Below are positions 30,610 through 40,134 of a stretch of DNA of 64,000 bases, piece by piece. The stretch spans positions 1 to 64,000 of the forward strand of contig JALWTA010000038.1 in NCBI GenBank assembly GCA_027082955.1. The letters are read 5' to 3'. Under the pieces are notes generated by a model. It was not told where the DNA came from, did no database searches, and saw only the letters and a program-made list of their open reading frames with translations. A program made the translations under genes and the position numbers. Position 1 is the stretch's first letter. Every line of letters starts with the position of its first letter. Origin of the DNA: Sulfurovum sp. GTDB taxonomy: Bacteria > Campylobacterota > Campylobacteria > Campylobacterales > Sulfurovaceae.

Positions 30610-30634
30610 TGTTATAATTTAAAAATCATTTAAT
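30610..30634 (+). promoter_or_regulatory. hsrA promoter with candidate autoregulatory direct repeat
   Basis: An extended -10 TGTTATAAT (30610-30618) overlaps a direct repeat TTTAAA-N5-TTTAAT (30618-30634). Helicobacter HP1043/HsrA binds TTTAAG-N5-TTTAAG near the -10 of its own gene, to my knowledge. The match is 5 of 6 in each half with the right spacing, so autoregulation is plausible. Confidence 0.5.
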
Positions 30635-30655
30635 TATTAAAGAAAGGTTGATAGC

Positions 30656-31333
30656 ATGAGAGTACTGGTGATAGAACACGATACTGAACAAGCTGCCGCA
30701 CTTTCACGTCTTCTCAGTGAACACAATTATCAGAATGATATGGTAGAAAATCTTGTTGACGCCAAATACTATCTTGATATACGCAACTATGATCTTGTTC
30801 TGTTCGACTGGCATGCAAAGGCACCGGAGAATGCCCTTGGCATGATTGGTGATATCAAAAAAAACGCCCACAAAACATCTGTTATTATCCTTTCCGAACG
30901 TCTGGACAAAAACAGTGAGATCGAAGCACTGCGTGCAGGAGCCGATGATTTTATCCGAAAGCCGCTTGACGAAGAGATCCTGCTGGTACGTATTGAGGCG
31001 AAACTGCGTTTTGGTGCTTCCAATATCATTGAGATAGAAGAGCTTGTTATCAACCCGGAAGAAGAGAAGATTATCTATCAGGGCAACGAAATCGAACTGA
31101 AAGGAAAGCCTTTTGAGGTTTTGACACACCTTGCCATGCATAAAGACCAAATTGTTTCAAAAGAACAACTGCTCGATGCCATTTGGGAAGAACCGGAACT
31201 GGTCACCCCTAATGTAATTGAAGTTGCGATCAACCAGATTAGGCAGAAGATGGATAAACCACTGGATATCACCACGATAGAAACTGTCAGACGTCGGGGG
31301 TATCGATTCTGTTTTCCCAAAAAGATAGGGTAA
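30656..31333 (+). CDS. hsrA: Orphan OmpR-type response regulator (HsrA/CosR family)
   Basis: 225 residues: receiver (~1-120) and winged-helix DNA-binding domain (~125-222). The C-terminal half (KGKPFEVLTHLAMHKDQIVS, VTPNVIEVAINQIRQKMD, ETVRRRGYRFC) is that of Helicobacter HsrA and Campylobacter CosR, essential regulators without a kinase. The receiver keeps Asp51 (VLFDWHAK), acidic residues near Asp9 and a Lys in IRKP, unlike Helicobacter HsrA, so phosphorylation may still be possible. No histidine kinase gene is nearby. Confidence 0.93.
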   Translation: MRVLVIEHDTEQAAALSRLLSEHNYQNDMVENLVDAKYYLDIRNYDLVLFDWHAKAPENALGMIGDIKKNAHKTSVIILSERLDKNSEIEALRAGADDFIRKPLDEEILLVRIEAKLRFGASNIIEIEELVINPEEEKIIYQGNEIELKGKPFEVLTHLAMHKDQIVSKEQLLDAIWEEPELVTPNVIEVAINQIRQKMDKPLDITTIETVRRRGYRFCFPKKIG

Positions 31334-31339
31334 AACCTC

Positions 31340-31395
31340 TGTGTCATCCCTGCTTTAGACGTATTTACCCACCCTTTTTTTATGACACTTTTTTT
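31340..31395 (+). terminator. Possible terminator after hsrA
   Basis: GTGTCAT (31340-31346) can pair with ATGACAC (31381-31387), followed by eight T. The 34-base loop is long for an intrinsic terminator, so this is tentative. Confidence 0.35.
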
Positions 31396-31475
31396 TCGTA
31401 CTGTTTAAATTGTGCATAAGGTTTGATAGGTTATAACTCCCTATACCCAAAACTAAGCAAAACAAGGAAAAGAAA

Positions 31476-31727
31476 TTGGCATTAATGATCACTGATGAAT
31501 GTATTGCATGCGACGCATGCCGGGAAGAGTGCCCGAACGAAGCTATTGAGGAGAATGATCCGATTTACATCATAGATCCAGACAGATGTACAGAATGTGT
31601 TGGACATTTTGATGAACCACAATGTATTGCTGTCTGTCCAGTCGACTGTATTGTTTCCGATCCTGACAATGTCGAAAACATCGACGAACTCAAATTCAAG
31701 TTCGAAAAGCTTCAGGAAGAAGAGTAA
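31476..31727 (+). CDS. 2x[4Fe-4S] ferredoxin
   Basis: 83 residues with two cluster motifs: CIACDACREECP and CTECVGHFDEPQCIAVCP, the longer second motif being the Allochromatium type. Start is TTG at 31476, 8 bases after AAGGA; it gives the conserved MALMITDEC. It likely carries electrons for pyruvate or 2-oxoglutarate oxidoreductases. A paralogue is at 60489. ppx follows after 5 bases. Confidence 0.94.
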   Translation: MALMITDECIACDACREECPNEAIEENDPIYIIDPDRCTECVGHFDEPQCIAVCPVDCIVSDPDNVENIDELKFKFEKLQEEE

Positions 31728-31732
31728 CGCCA

Positions 31733-33259
31733 ATGGCAAAACGAACCGCGATCATCGATATCGGTTCGAATTCTGCCAGACTTGTCATTTTTGAAAAAAC
31801 TAGCCGTTACGGCTTTCACCTTATCTGCGAACAGAAATCAAAAGTCCGCATTGGTGAAGGCGCTTACGATAAAAACGGCTACCTCCAACCTATCGGCATT
31901 AAACGTGCATTTTTCGCTCTTCAGTCTTTTTTGCATACCATTGAGAAATATCAGGCACGGAAAACACTATGCGTAGCTACTTCAGCACTGCGTGATGCAC
32001 CTAACGGTACACTCTTTGTCCAATGGATCAAAAAAGAGCTTGGTCTCAATATTAGAATTATCGATGGCAAAAAGGAGGCATGGCTGGGAGCAGTTTCTGC
32101 CAAGAACCTTCTCCCAGTTACACAAGCTGTCACGATTGATATTGGCGGCGGTTCATCTGATATGGCACTGATAGAAAATGGCCGCATTATGGATACCTAC
32201 TCACTGGATTTGGGGACTGTACGGCTCAAGGAGCTCTTTTTTGACAAAGAATCCTCCAGAGAGTCAGCACGCAAGAAAGCTGCAGCATACATACGTAATG
32301 CACTTACGGCACTTCCAGCCCACTTTCGCAGCAATATCGCTATTGGCATAGGTGGAACAGCAAGAACACTAAGCAAAGGCATCATGAAACGTACAGGATA
32401 TCCGCTTGACAAACTGCATGCCTTCTCCTATGACGTAGAAACACACAAAGACTATTTTTATGATATCACTACTTCCAGTGCCAAAGGTCTCAAAAAGTTC
32501 TCGTTAAAAAAGAACCGATACGATACCATTCGTGAAGGAACACTGATCTGGACAGAGATACTACAGACAATCGGTGCAAATACAGTTATGACCAGTGCTG
32601 TCGGGGTTAGGGAAGGTGTTTTCCTCTCACATATGCTCAAGCAGGACAACTTGAGGTTTCCTAAAGATATCAATCCAAGTATCACGTGTCTGCTTGACCG
32701 TTTCAAGCCTTATGTCAATATTGAATCGAAAAAAAAGAACAAACTCAAAATTGCCACAGACCTCTACCATACTATGCAGATAGAGATCAATGATGATATG
32801 CGTTATCTCATGCAGTTGCAATCTGCGCTAAAACTTTCCAATATTGGGAAGACACTTACTGTCTACAAATCTCACCAGCATGCATTTTATATTGCTATGC
32901 AAGAACTCAACTATGGCTTTACCCACAAAGAGATCATTCTCATTGCACTTCTGCTGAGGATGCATGGCAAAGAGTTGTTGCACAAACCACTTTTTCAGAG
33001 TTTTGAATCGATGCTCCCACCCAAAGAAGAACTGCTTTGGCTCAGTTTTATCTACTCACTGACGGTATTGATCCATGAAGCATCCAACAGTGCCAAAATT
33101 CATTTCAGCTATACAGACAAAACACTAAAGATCACATCGAACAAACCGCTCTATCTGGCAAAAGAGAAGATCAAATCTCTGGAAAAACCGATCCCATTTG
33201 CAGTCATTATAGAGGATCAAGAGAAACTACCCAAGTGCAAAGCACTGGGCATTGAATAA
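31733..33259 (+). CDS. ppx: Ppx/GppA phosphatase family protein
   Basis: 508 residues. The ASKHA phosphatase half (~1-300) has AIIDIGSNSARLVIFE, ATSALRDAPN, TIDIGGGSSDMAL and GIGGTARTL. The remaining ~200 residues are the all-helical HD-like domain. It should hydrolyse polyphosphate and/or pppGpp, linking it to the stringent response. Polyphosphate and pppGpp hydrolysis cannot be told apart by eye. It starts 5 bases after the ferredoxin; its stop abuts a long heptamer array. Confidence 0.92.
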   Translation: MAKRTAIIDIGSNSARLVIFEKTSRYGFHLICEQKSKVRIGEGAYDKNGYLQPIGIKRAFFALQSFLHTIEKYQARKTLCVATSALRDAPNGTLFVQWIKKELGLNIRIIDGKKEAWLGAVSAKNLLPVTQAVTIDIGGGSSDMALIENGRIMDTYSLDLGTVRLKELFFDKESSRESARKKAAAYIRNALTALPAHFRSNIAIGIGGTARTLSKGIMKRTGYPLDKLHAFSYDVETHKDYFYDITTSSAKGLKKFSLKKNRYDTIREGTLIWTEILQTIGANTVMTSAVGVREGVFLSHMLKQDNLRFPKDINPSITCLLDRFKPYVNIESKKKNKLKIATDLYHTMQIEINDDMRYLMQLQSALKLSNIGKTLTVYKSHQHAFYIAMQELNYGFTHKEIILIALLLRMHGKELLHKPLFQSFESMLPPKEELLWLSFIYSLTVLIHEASNSAKIHFSYTDKTLKITSNKPLYLAKEKIKSLEKPIPFAVIIEDQEKLPKCKALGIE

Positions 33260-33260
33260 G

Positions 33261-33366
33261 ATTTCTAATTTCTAATTTCTAATTTCTAATTTCTAATTTC
33301 TAATTTCTAATTTCTAATTTCTAATTTCTAATTTCTAATTTTGACACACGCAACACGTGTTGTCAA
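33261..33366 (-). repeat. Eleven-copy heptamer array plus hairpin between ppx and bamA
   Basis: Eleven perfect copies of ATTTCTA (33261-33337) and a partial one are followed by a hairpin TTGACACACG-CAACA-CGTGTTGTCAA (33341-33366, one bulged base). It is the longest and most uniform array in the window and fills the convergent ppx-bamA gap. Perfect copies suggest recent expansion. Confidence 0.9.
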
Positions 33367-33369
33367 GCC

Positions 33370-35685
33370 TTAAAATTTCGTTCCCATAGAAAATTCAAAG
33401 TGGGAAACCTGATCCCCCGGTTTATCATCAAGCGGATATCCAAATACAAGGTTGATCGGACCAAATCCAGACTGCCACTCTACAACAACACCTGCAGAGG
33501 AACGTTTAATATCCGGCTGATCATAATATCGTCTTACACCATTTTGGTCAGTGTAGGGTTCTGGATCCATCCCAACAATACCATAGTCATAGAAGAATGC
33601 CAAGCGCATCTTTGCTGCCTTTGAAAGCGGAATACTCGCTTCGACACTGACTGAAGTACGGTAGGTACCTCCAATACGCTCTCCTGTAGGCAGAACAGGG
33701 GCAAGTGTATAGGGCTGGAACCCTCTGACACTTCCGATACCTCCCATGAAAAGACGTTCCGCGATCGGGAGTTTCTCATCTTCACTGCGTCGCTTAATAT
33801 AGGTTCCTCTTGCTTTTAAACGCAAGATCAAATCATAATCAATCAAATCTTCCATACCATAGAACGCACCAAACTTCGCATTGATCTTATTGAATGTACC
33901 GTAACCTGCAGGATAGGTTGTTGCATTATAGTCATTACCATCAAGCTGGGCAAACTCGGCGTTCAAAGCTGCAATATACCCTTCTCTTGGCAGATAGTAG
34001 TCATCGGTATTATCAAATGATATCCCCGCAAAGCCAGAAAGTTTTTTATACTGATCATTATAAAGCCGTCTTTGGATATCGTTCAGTCCATTACTATTTT
34101 TGTTATAGGTCGATTTGTTGTCAACATAACCAATACCGACAGATGCATACCAATGCTTCAAAAACTGTCGTCCAATATTCAATGAACCGCCTAGGGTATC
34201 TTCCGTATAGTCTATATATTCATAGTTTCTTTTATAAAGGCTCAATCCAAGACTGTACATACTGTCCCAGATTTTAGGATTGATGAATGAGAGGTTGTAG
34301 CTTTTGGAAACTTTTGAAATATCAAATCCCAAACTGCCTGTAATCCCCGTACCAAAAAGGTTCTTATCCGAAACACTTGCATTGACCATCAACCCTTCAT
34401 AGCTTCCGTATCCGCCACCCAGCGAGATCGTACCGGTAGAAGCCTCTTTGACCTTTACCAAAAGATCGATCTGATCATCTGAAACCCGTCGACTCTGTAT
34501 ATCGACACTCTCAAAAAATCCTGTACGTCCCAAGGCATGCTTGCTCTCTTTGAGATCTGTTGCATTAAATATATCACCTGGTGCCAGGTAGATATAACGG
34601 CGGATAACCCTGTCTCTGGTTGTATCGTTACCTGAAATCAAAACATCATGGATCTTCACTTTCTTACCAGGCTGGATCACATATTGCAGGCTGACTACTT
34701 TGGATTTAGGATCTTTGTGCATCTGCGGCAGTACTTTTGCATAGGCATACCCCAAGTCTCCGATCTTGCTTTTGATCATATTGATATCTTTACGCATTTT
34801 CTTAATATTGAACACGCGTCCTTTGCTGAGTTTCAGCTCACTGAGTATCTCTTCTGTATTCAGTCCTTTTACATTGTGAGAAACGGAAATATTACCGACA
34901 CGATATTGCGGTCCCTCTTTGATATCATAATCGATCTGTGCCGTGTAGTTACTGTAATCCACTTTCATCAACGGGCTGCTGACCTCTGCATCCAAATAAC
35001 CATGCTCCATATAGGTCTCTTTGATGCGATAAGCATCATATTGAAGCTGATCAACCTTGACCTCCCCGTCATTCATAAATGGTATCCAGCCAAGGAAATC
35101 TTCTTCCTTATTGGCAAGGCTGTGTTCGAGATCACTTTTACTCAATGCTTTGGCTCCCCGGAAGTTGATCTTCTTTATTTTGATCTTCTCCCCTTTGTTC
35201 ACATCAAATTCAATCGCAACAGCACTCTTCCCGACAGGTGTCTCTTTTACTTCCACTACTGAATCATAATTACCGTCTCTCTGCAATTTGGCGATCAATG
35301 CTTTTTTCGCTTTCTCAATATGTTCAGGATCGTAAAGGTCACCTTTTTTCAAGCCGATCTCTTTACGTATTTTATCTCCTTCGTCTGCAGATCCGACACC
35401 CTTTATCTCGATACTTGCTATCGCTTTTTTTTCTTTAAAGTGATAAATCAGCGTCCCGCCGTCACGGTCGACCCAAACATCATTAAAGTACCCTTGATTG
35501 AAAAAATTAACGATCGATTGGTTTATTTTTGCGATATCCATCTCTTCACCGACACGCAGTCCTGCTACTTCCAATGCAACTGATTTGGAGAGATGATGCA
35601 ATCCGTCAAACTTGATCTGCGTGATTTTCTGTGCCAGCAGCAAAGAGCCTACAAGCATCCAGGAGAGTACGATTTTTCTTACCAT
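33370..35685 (-). CDS. bamA: Outer membrane assembly factor BamA
   Basis: 771 residues. A signal peptide (~1-18, ending LLLA) is followed by five POTRA domains (~20-420; e.g. QKITQIKFDGLHHLS, KIKKINFRGAKALSKSDLE) and a 16-strand barrel. The barrel has VRGFQPYTLAPV-type lid-loop motif (GSVRGFQPY) and ends in SHFEFSMGTKF with the C-terminal Phe. It inserts outer-membrane proteins. It is a single-gene unit, divergent from tyrA. Confidence 0.97.
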   Translation of the reverse strand: MVRKIVLSWMLVGSLLLAQKITQIKFDGLHHLSKSVALEVAGLRVGEEMDIAKINQSIVNFFNQGYFNDVWVDRDGGTLIYHFKEKKAIASIEIKGVGSADEGDKIRKEIGLKKGDLYDPEHIEKAKKALIAKLQRDGNYDSVVEVKETPVGKSAVAIEFDVNKGEKIKIKKINFRGAKALSKSDLEHSLANKEEDFLGWIPFMNDGEVKVDQLQYDAYRIKETYMEHGYLDAEVSSPLMKVDYSNYTAQIDYDIKEGPQYRVGNISVSHNVKGLNTEEILSELKLSKGRVFNIKKMRKDINMIKSKIGDLGYAYAKVLPQMHKDPKSKVVSLQYVIQPGKKVKIHDVLISGNDTTRDRVIRRYIYLAPGDIFNATDLKESKHALGRTGFFESVDIQSRRVSDDQIDLLVKVKEASTGTISLGGGYGSYEGLMVNASVSDKNLFGTGITGSLGFDISKVSKSYNLSFINPKIWDSMYSLGLSLYKRNYEYIDYTEDTLGGSLNIGRQFLKHWYASVGIGYVDNKSTYNKNSNGLNDIQRRLYNDQYKKLSGFAGISFDNTDDYYLPREGYIAALNAEFAQLDGNDYNATTYPAGYGTFNKINAKFGAFYGMEDLIDYDLILRLKARGTYIKRRSEDEKLPIAERLFMGGIGSVRGFQPYTLAPVLPTGERIGGTYRTSVSVEASIPLSKAAKMRLAFFYDYGIVGMDPEPYTDQNGVRRYYDQPDIKRSSAGVVVEWQSGFGPINLVFGYPLDDKPGDQVSHFEFSMGTKF

Positions 35686-35752
35686 AGAGAGTCACCTTAA
35701 AAATAATTTGCATTAATTTTATCGTCTTTTCAATAAGAGACGTATGAAAAAA

Positions 35753-35761
35753 TGCTATAAT
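35753..35761 (+). promoter_or_regulatory. Extended -10 promoter for tyrA
   Basis: TGCTATAAT is a perfect extended -10, 59 bases before the tyrA ATG. A short inverted repeat CGTCT...AGACG lies just upstream (about 35722-35741) and could be an operator, but this is uncertain. Confidence 0.6.
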
Positions 35762-35820
35762 CCCACAAACGCCCCGAGAGCGTGTTTTGAGGGGGAACTC
35801 ACGTGTACAAAAGGAAGCGC

Positions 35821-36660
35821 ATGAAAGCAAAGACAATCGGTATTGTGGGACTTGGACTGATGGGAGGCTCTCTTTCACTTGCACTTCAAAAAACAGAAGT
35901 AAAACACCGTTTCATCGGACTTGATCACAACCAGAAACACTGCACAGAAGCACTGAAGCTCGGACTGGTTGACGAGATAGTCGATTCCCTCGATGCCATC
36001 AGTAACTGTGACATTATCATCCTGACTATTCCCGTAGATGGCATCATCTCCGTAGCACAGCAGCTTCGTCCCCAAAACCCAGACTGTACTGTCATTGATC
36101 TAGGCAGCACCAAAGCAAAAATCTCCGCGAATATTCCCAAAGAAACCAGACACTTTTTTGTCACAGCACACCCCATGACAGGAACGGAAAAGTTTGGTCC
36201 CTCCGCTGCACTTCCTGACCTTTACGAAGGCAAAGTGGTTGTACTGTGTGACATGGAAAAGAGTGGTGAGATACAGCAGACCAGAGCCAAAAAACTCTTT
36301 ACCTCTATCGGTATGAAACTGGTCTTCATGGATGCCAAAGCACATGACCGTCATGCCGCCTTCATCTCGCACATGCCTCATGCACTCAGCTATGCCCTTG
36401 CCAATGCTGTCATGCGTCAGGAAGACCCCCAAAGCATTGTAGCCCTTGCAGGCGGCGGGTTCAAAGACATGAGCCGTATCGCCAAGTCAAGTCCAAATAT
36501 GTGGGAGGATATCTTCCGACAGAACAAAACCAACCTCATCGATGCGATAGAAGCGTTTGAAAAAGAGCTCAAAGCCTGTCGCCAAATGGTTGAAGATGAA
36601 GCCTGGGGAGAACTTAATAGCTGGATGCAGGAGGCAAATGCCCTTCATGATATTTTATAG
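35821..36660 (+). CDS. tyrA: Prephenate dehydrogenase TyrA
   Basis: 279 residues. The Rossmann motif IGIVGLGLMGGSLSLAL is at the N-terminus; the helical C-terminal domain contains THPMTGTEKFGPSAA-like 'AHPMTGTEKFGPSAALPDLY', HDRHAAFISHMPHALS and GGGFKDMSRIAKSSPNMW. It oxidises prephenate to 4-hydroxyphenylpyruvate. There is no chorismate mutase or ACT domain. The ATG at 35821 follows AAGGA; the ORF track's GTG lies upstream. It overlaps the converging DUF389 gene by 6 bases. Confidence 0.95.
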   Translation: MKAKTIGIVGLGLMGGSLSLALQKTEVKHRFIGLDHNQKHCTEALKLGLVDEIVDSLDAISNCDIIILTIPVDGIISVAQQLRPQNPDCTVIDLGSTKAKISANIPKETRHFFVTAHPMTGTEKFGPSAALPDLYEGKVVVLCDMEKSGEIQQTRAKKLFTSIGMKLVFMDAKAHDRHAAFISHMPHALSYALANAVMRQEDPQSIVALAGGGFKDMSRIAKSSPNMWEDIFRQNKTNLIDAIEAFEKELKACRQMVEDEAWGELNSWMQEANALHDIL

Positions 36661-38544
36661 CCTATACCGATAACTCACAACCACCGACGCTTTTTTGTGA
36701 ATACTCTGAAGTATAGCCTCTTTCAAACGTCGTTTCTCTTCAGGCGAAAGTATGCCTGTACTGACCACTTCACACGCGATAGTCTCTTTCTCTCCCTGAT
36801 GCAGCACTTTTACGTTGTTGAGCGTGACATCATGTCCGCCTACATTGAAAGTATGGTGTGTGAGGGTGCTCTGTATTGCAATATCTTCCTGCATCTGTCT
36901 GAATGCACTGTAAAGCGGCATGAAGACAAGTGCAACGATCATAAGCCACACCATCACCCCCTTTCTTGCAAGATGGAGGGGAGAGAACCCAAGTACCGTA
37001 AAAGTCAGTGCCGCTGCAAGCACAATACCCACAAGGTTGGTCACAAAGAGCAAAAAGGCGCTGTAGAACATATGCCACTGCCCCCATCCCAGACCAATGC
37101 CCGAAACTGCGATCGGCGGCACCAACGCCACGGCAATTGCCACGCCGGCAAGCGAACTAGCAATCTTCTCATTGCTCTTTACATACGCAGCAGCCACTCC
37201 TGAAACAATCGCAATAAAGAGATCCAGTATCGTCGGGCTCAAACGTCCTGCCATTTCCGGTGTAAGGCGTTCTATAGGGGTCAACAGTGAGGTCAGTGCC
37301 GCTGTCAGTATCACAGCAAGTACACCTATGGCTATCGTTTTGGCACCGCTGCCAAGCAAAGCACCATCCTGACGCAGCACTCCCATACTAAGCGAAATGA
37401 TCGGCTGCATCAGAGGAGCCAAGAGCATTGCACCGATGATGACCGATGAGGAGTTGACAAAAAGCCCGAAAGTTGCGATCAGTGTCGAGAGGATCAAGAG
37501 TGTCAAAAAAGTACTACTCAGCCTGCTCTCTTCCCTGAGGTTGGTAAAGAGTGCGGCATACTGTTCACGGCTTGCATGCGAAAAGAGAGGAATCCCTTCG
37601 CCAAGGAACCCTATGCGCTCCTCATCAGATGGCAGATGATCGACCTTGATCGACTCTTTGGTATTTTTCTCTCTGCTGTTTTGCTCCCAAAACGCTTCAC
37701 CCACACTAAGTCGGAGTACTGCCTGTTTGGTCTCAAGACTGGCAGGGCTCTCTCCTGCTTCCTGAGAGTCGATCACAATCGGCAGAGGGGTTTGGGGTTC
37801 AATATCGATCAAAGAACTCCTGATAAACCCAACCGAAGCAGGCAGTCTGCTTGGTGTCAAGTGCGACACAAGAGATTTAAAAAGATACCCGACATACTGA
37901 AGCATCGACTGGGGAGAGAGAATCACCACCGTAGACTTTCCGTCCATCACACTCAGCTCTGAAGCGATCAGCTTGGAGGCGAAAGTGCGGTTATTGTACT
38001 CAATACCGACCACACCGCAAGCAGAAAGCTTCATCTCATTGCCGTTGGCAACGGTGATCTTCATCTTAGTATGCTTTAGTTGTTTGACACGGGAAAGTGT
38101 TTTCCAAAAATGTCCCAACCGCTCTCTCCAGCTCTTTTGACCGATGCTGTTCTCAAACTGATCAAGCGGCGGTGCTTCACCTATGACCGATTCTTGAAGT
38201 ACGATCTGTCCGTTACAGTAAAGCAGATCTATCCGCTCTTCTGTAGGTTCCAGTGCCAGCTTTACAGCATCTTCAAGCTTGGAGGGCAGTGCGAACGTTC
38301 TTCTGAGGTTTTTCTGTTCATCCATCGGGATGATTCCCAGCGTGATATCTTTTTCCAATACTATCGGAATCACACGTTTTATTGCTTCAAGCGAACCACT
38401 GACGATCAGATGGGTTAGATTTTCTGGGTGCTGTGTCAAAAAAGTATCGATTGGCACGATCTGCACCTCATCAGGCAGAAGTGTCAATGCTTTGACCTCT
38501 TCTACCAACGTTTCCAGTCCGGTCTCATACAGGTAAAAAATCAT
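36655..38544 (-). CDS. DUF389 membrane protein with N-terminal lipid-kinase-like domain
   Basis: 629 residues. Residues ~1-250 resemble a diacylglycerol/sphingosine-kinase fold (LGIIPMDEQKNLRRTFALP, LLYCNGQIVL, CGVVGIEYNNRTFASKLI), but the ATP loop GGDGT is replaced (IVSGSLEAIK), so kinase activity is doubtful. Residues ~330-560 form the DUF389 (TIGR00341) domain with about six helices, including SSVIIGAMLLAPLMQPI and AVALVPPIAVSGIG. A ~65-residue soluble tail ends the protein. Function is unknown. Confidence 0.82.
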   Translation of the reverse strand: MIFYLYETGLETLVEEVKALTLLPDEVQIVPIDTFLTQHPENLTHLIVSGSLEAIKRVIPIVLEKDITLGIIPMDEQKNLRRTFALPSKLEDAVKLALEPTEERIDLLYCNGQIVLQESVIGEAPPLDQFENSIGQKSWRERLGHFWKTLSRVKQLKHTKMKITVANGNEMKLSACGVVGIEYNNRTFASKLIASELSVMDGKSTVVILSPQSMLQYVGYLFKSLVSHLTPSRLPASVGFIRSSLIDIEPQTPLPIVIDSQEAGESPASLETKQAVLRLSVGEAFWEQNSREKNTKESIKVDHLPSDEERIGFLGEGIPLFSHASREQYAALFTNLREESRLSSTFLTLLILSTLIATFGLFVNSSSVIIGAMLLAPLMQPIISLSMGVLRQDGALLGSGAKTIAIGVLAVILTAALTSLLTPIERLTPEMAGRLSPTILDLFIAIVSGVAAAYVKSNEKIASSLAGVAIAVALVPPIAVSGIGLGWGQWHMFYSAFLLFVTNLVGIVLAAALTFTVLGFSPLHLARKGVMVWLMIVALVFMPLYSAFRQMQEDIAIQSTLTHHTFNVGGHDVTLNNVKVLHQGEKETIACEVVSTGILSPEEKRRLKEAILQSIHKKASVVVSYRYRL

Positions 38545-38561
38545 GGGGTATTATAACGAGA

Positions 38562-40094
38562 CTATCTAAAACGTGCTACCATCTCCTTGAGCTCTTTTTT
38601 GTCAATCTTGACACGCTTGTCACCACGTTTTTTGGCATAGAGTTTACGTACCATCGCTTCGACTTCAGGGTCTTCACTCATATGTCCATAAAGTATCTTC
38701 AACGCTTCAGATTCGTTGAATGGGCGCGATGCACGTTTAAAGCGTAGCTTCAAGCCAAGATACATGCTTGCCATCCCTGCCCCAAAAGCAAGTACCAACA
38801 TCCACCAGCTGCTTTGAAGCGATGCGCCGGACACAGCAGGGGCTTCTTGCGGATTGTCTGCTTTTGGCGGGGTGATATTGCTGTGTACCGTACCACTTTC
38901 ATTGTTAGAAGAAACATTTGACGATACTGATGCAGCAGTATGTTTGGAGGCTTCTACATGCACACTGTATCCGGGTATGGTCAATGTTTTTGACGATTTG
39001 CTTTGTGGATCATACGCTTTCAATGTCTGTTCAGGGATTGTAAAATCACTGTCGGCAATAAAGACAAACTTCTTGATATAGGTACTTTTGATCTTGTCTC
39101 CAATCACCTCCGTTGTCACTTTTGCATCATCACTGTAAACAGTCACCCCGTCAATCTCATAGTTTGGCATCTCGTAATCTTCCAGACTGCCGTCTCCTTC
39201 GATGGTTATAGTCAGGTTGACAGGTTTATTGGCTTTGGTGACATTTTTGTCCAAAGTACTGTCAACATAGAAATGTCCTATCAAGTCAGCATCCTGTGGT
39301 GCAGGATCAACCTTAATATCGAGCGCATTGGAGACAATCGGCTTCCAGATCGTACCAAAGAAGCGTCCGAAAATATCACGGCGGCTGGTATCTGCCAGCC
39401 CAATCTTCGCCGTTGCCGGTGTGATGTGGTAGTTACCTGGTTTCTCTGGTATCAACACATAACGAAGTTCGGTGATCTGATGATCCCCTTTCATATAACG
39501 CTTGGGATCATTGATCTCTTTGACCAAAAAGCCTTTGAACTCCGGACGCTGATACTGTGGGTTGTCCGAAAGCCTAATATTGTTTCGTAATGCAAAATAG
39601 ACCGTAACTACCAACGGTTCACCGACTATGACATGCGTTTTGTTTGCACTCATTTTCAGGCTGTATGCACCGCTCTCTAGGCTTTTGGGTGCCGTTGACT
39701 TGACCACTTTCAATGTAAGCGGCTTGGTGTGGTACACTTTGCCGTCGATCGTCACACTGTAAGAGGGGATTTGCATCGACTTGGTCGGTACAAAGGTCAG
39801 TATCAGGTCAGTCGTATGGGTAATACTGCTGTTGCCGTTGATCACCTGCATGGAGGTGTGCTGTGTCTGGCTTCTGCCAAGCACCGGTACACCGTCTATC
39901 TGGGTGATGTTTGGAAACTGCGCACGGTCGCCTTCTGCAATGATGCGAAGCTGTGCTGTATTGCCCTCCACTACCTCTTTTTGTGAAAGTACCGCTTCGA
40001 CACTGTCAGCATAAACCAACCCTGTGAAAAGTGTCACAAATACCCACAACGGCAATAGTACTCTGTATTTTACTTTTAAGGTTTTATGTTTCAT
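38562..40094 (-). CDS. batD: BatD-like periplasmic/membrane protein of the bat operon
   Basis: 510 residues. A signal peptide (cut near LVYA) is followed by beta-sandwich repeats (~30-380; VEAVLSQKEVVEGNTAQL, SANKTHVIVGEPLVVTVYF). A membrane helix (~425-445) precedes a basic cytoplasmic tail. The layout fits BatD, thought to work with BatA-C in oxygen or envelope stress tolerance. It is the last gene of moxR-DUF58-DUF4381-batA-batB-batC-batD. Confidence 0.88.
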   Translation of the reverse strand: MKHKTLKVKYRVLLPLWVFVTLFTGLVYADSVEAVLSQKEVVEGNTAQLRIIAEGDRAQFPNITQIDGVPVLGRSQTQHTSMQVINGNSSITHTTDLILTFVPTKSMQIPSYSVTIDGKVYHTKPLTLKVVKSTAPKSLESGAYSLKMSANKTHVIVGEPLVVTVYFALRNNIRLSDNPQYQRPEFKGFLVKEINDPKRYMKGDHQITELRYVLIPEKPGNYHITPATAKIGLADTSRRDIFGRFFGTIWKPIVSNALDIKVDPAPQDADLIGHFYVDSTLDKNVTKANKPVNLTITIEGDGSLEDYEMPNYEIDGVTVYSDDAKVTTEVIGDKIKSTYIKKFVFIADSDFTIPEQTLKAYDPQSKSSKTLTIPGYSVHVEASKHTAASVSSNVSSNNESGTVHSNITPPKADNPQEAPAVSGASLQSSWWMLVLAFGAGMASMYLGLKLRFKRASRPFNESEALKILYGHMSEDPEVEAMVRKLYAKKRGDKRVKIDKKELKEMVARFR

Positions 40095-40134
40095 ATTCTA
40101 TTCCTTATGATTCATTAATAATACTACGAAATTA

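Noticed and set aside
33261-33341. CRISPR array
   Set aside because: The tandem units are 7 bp with no spacers, and no cas genes are present. It is a simple tandem repeat.
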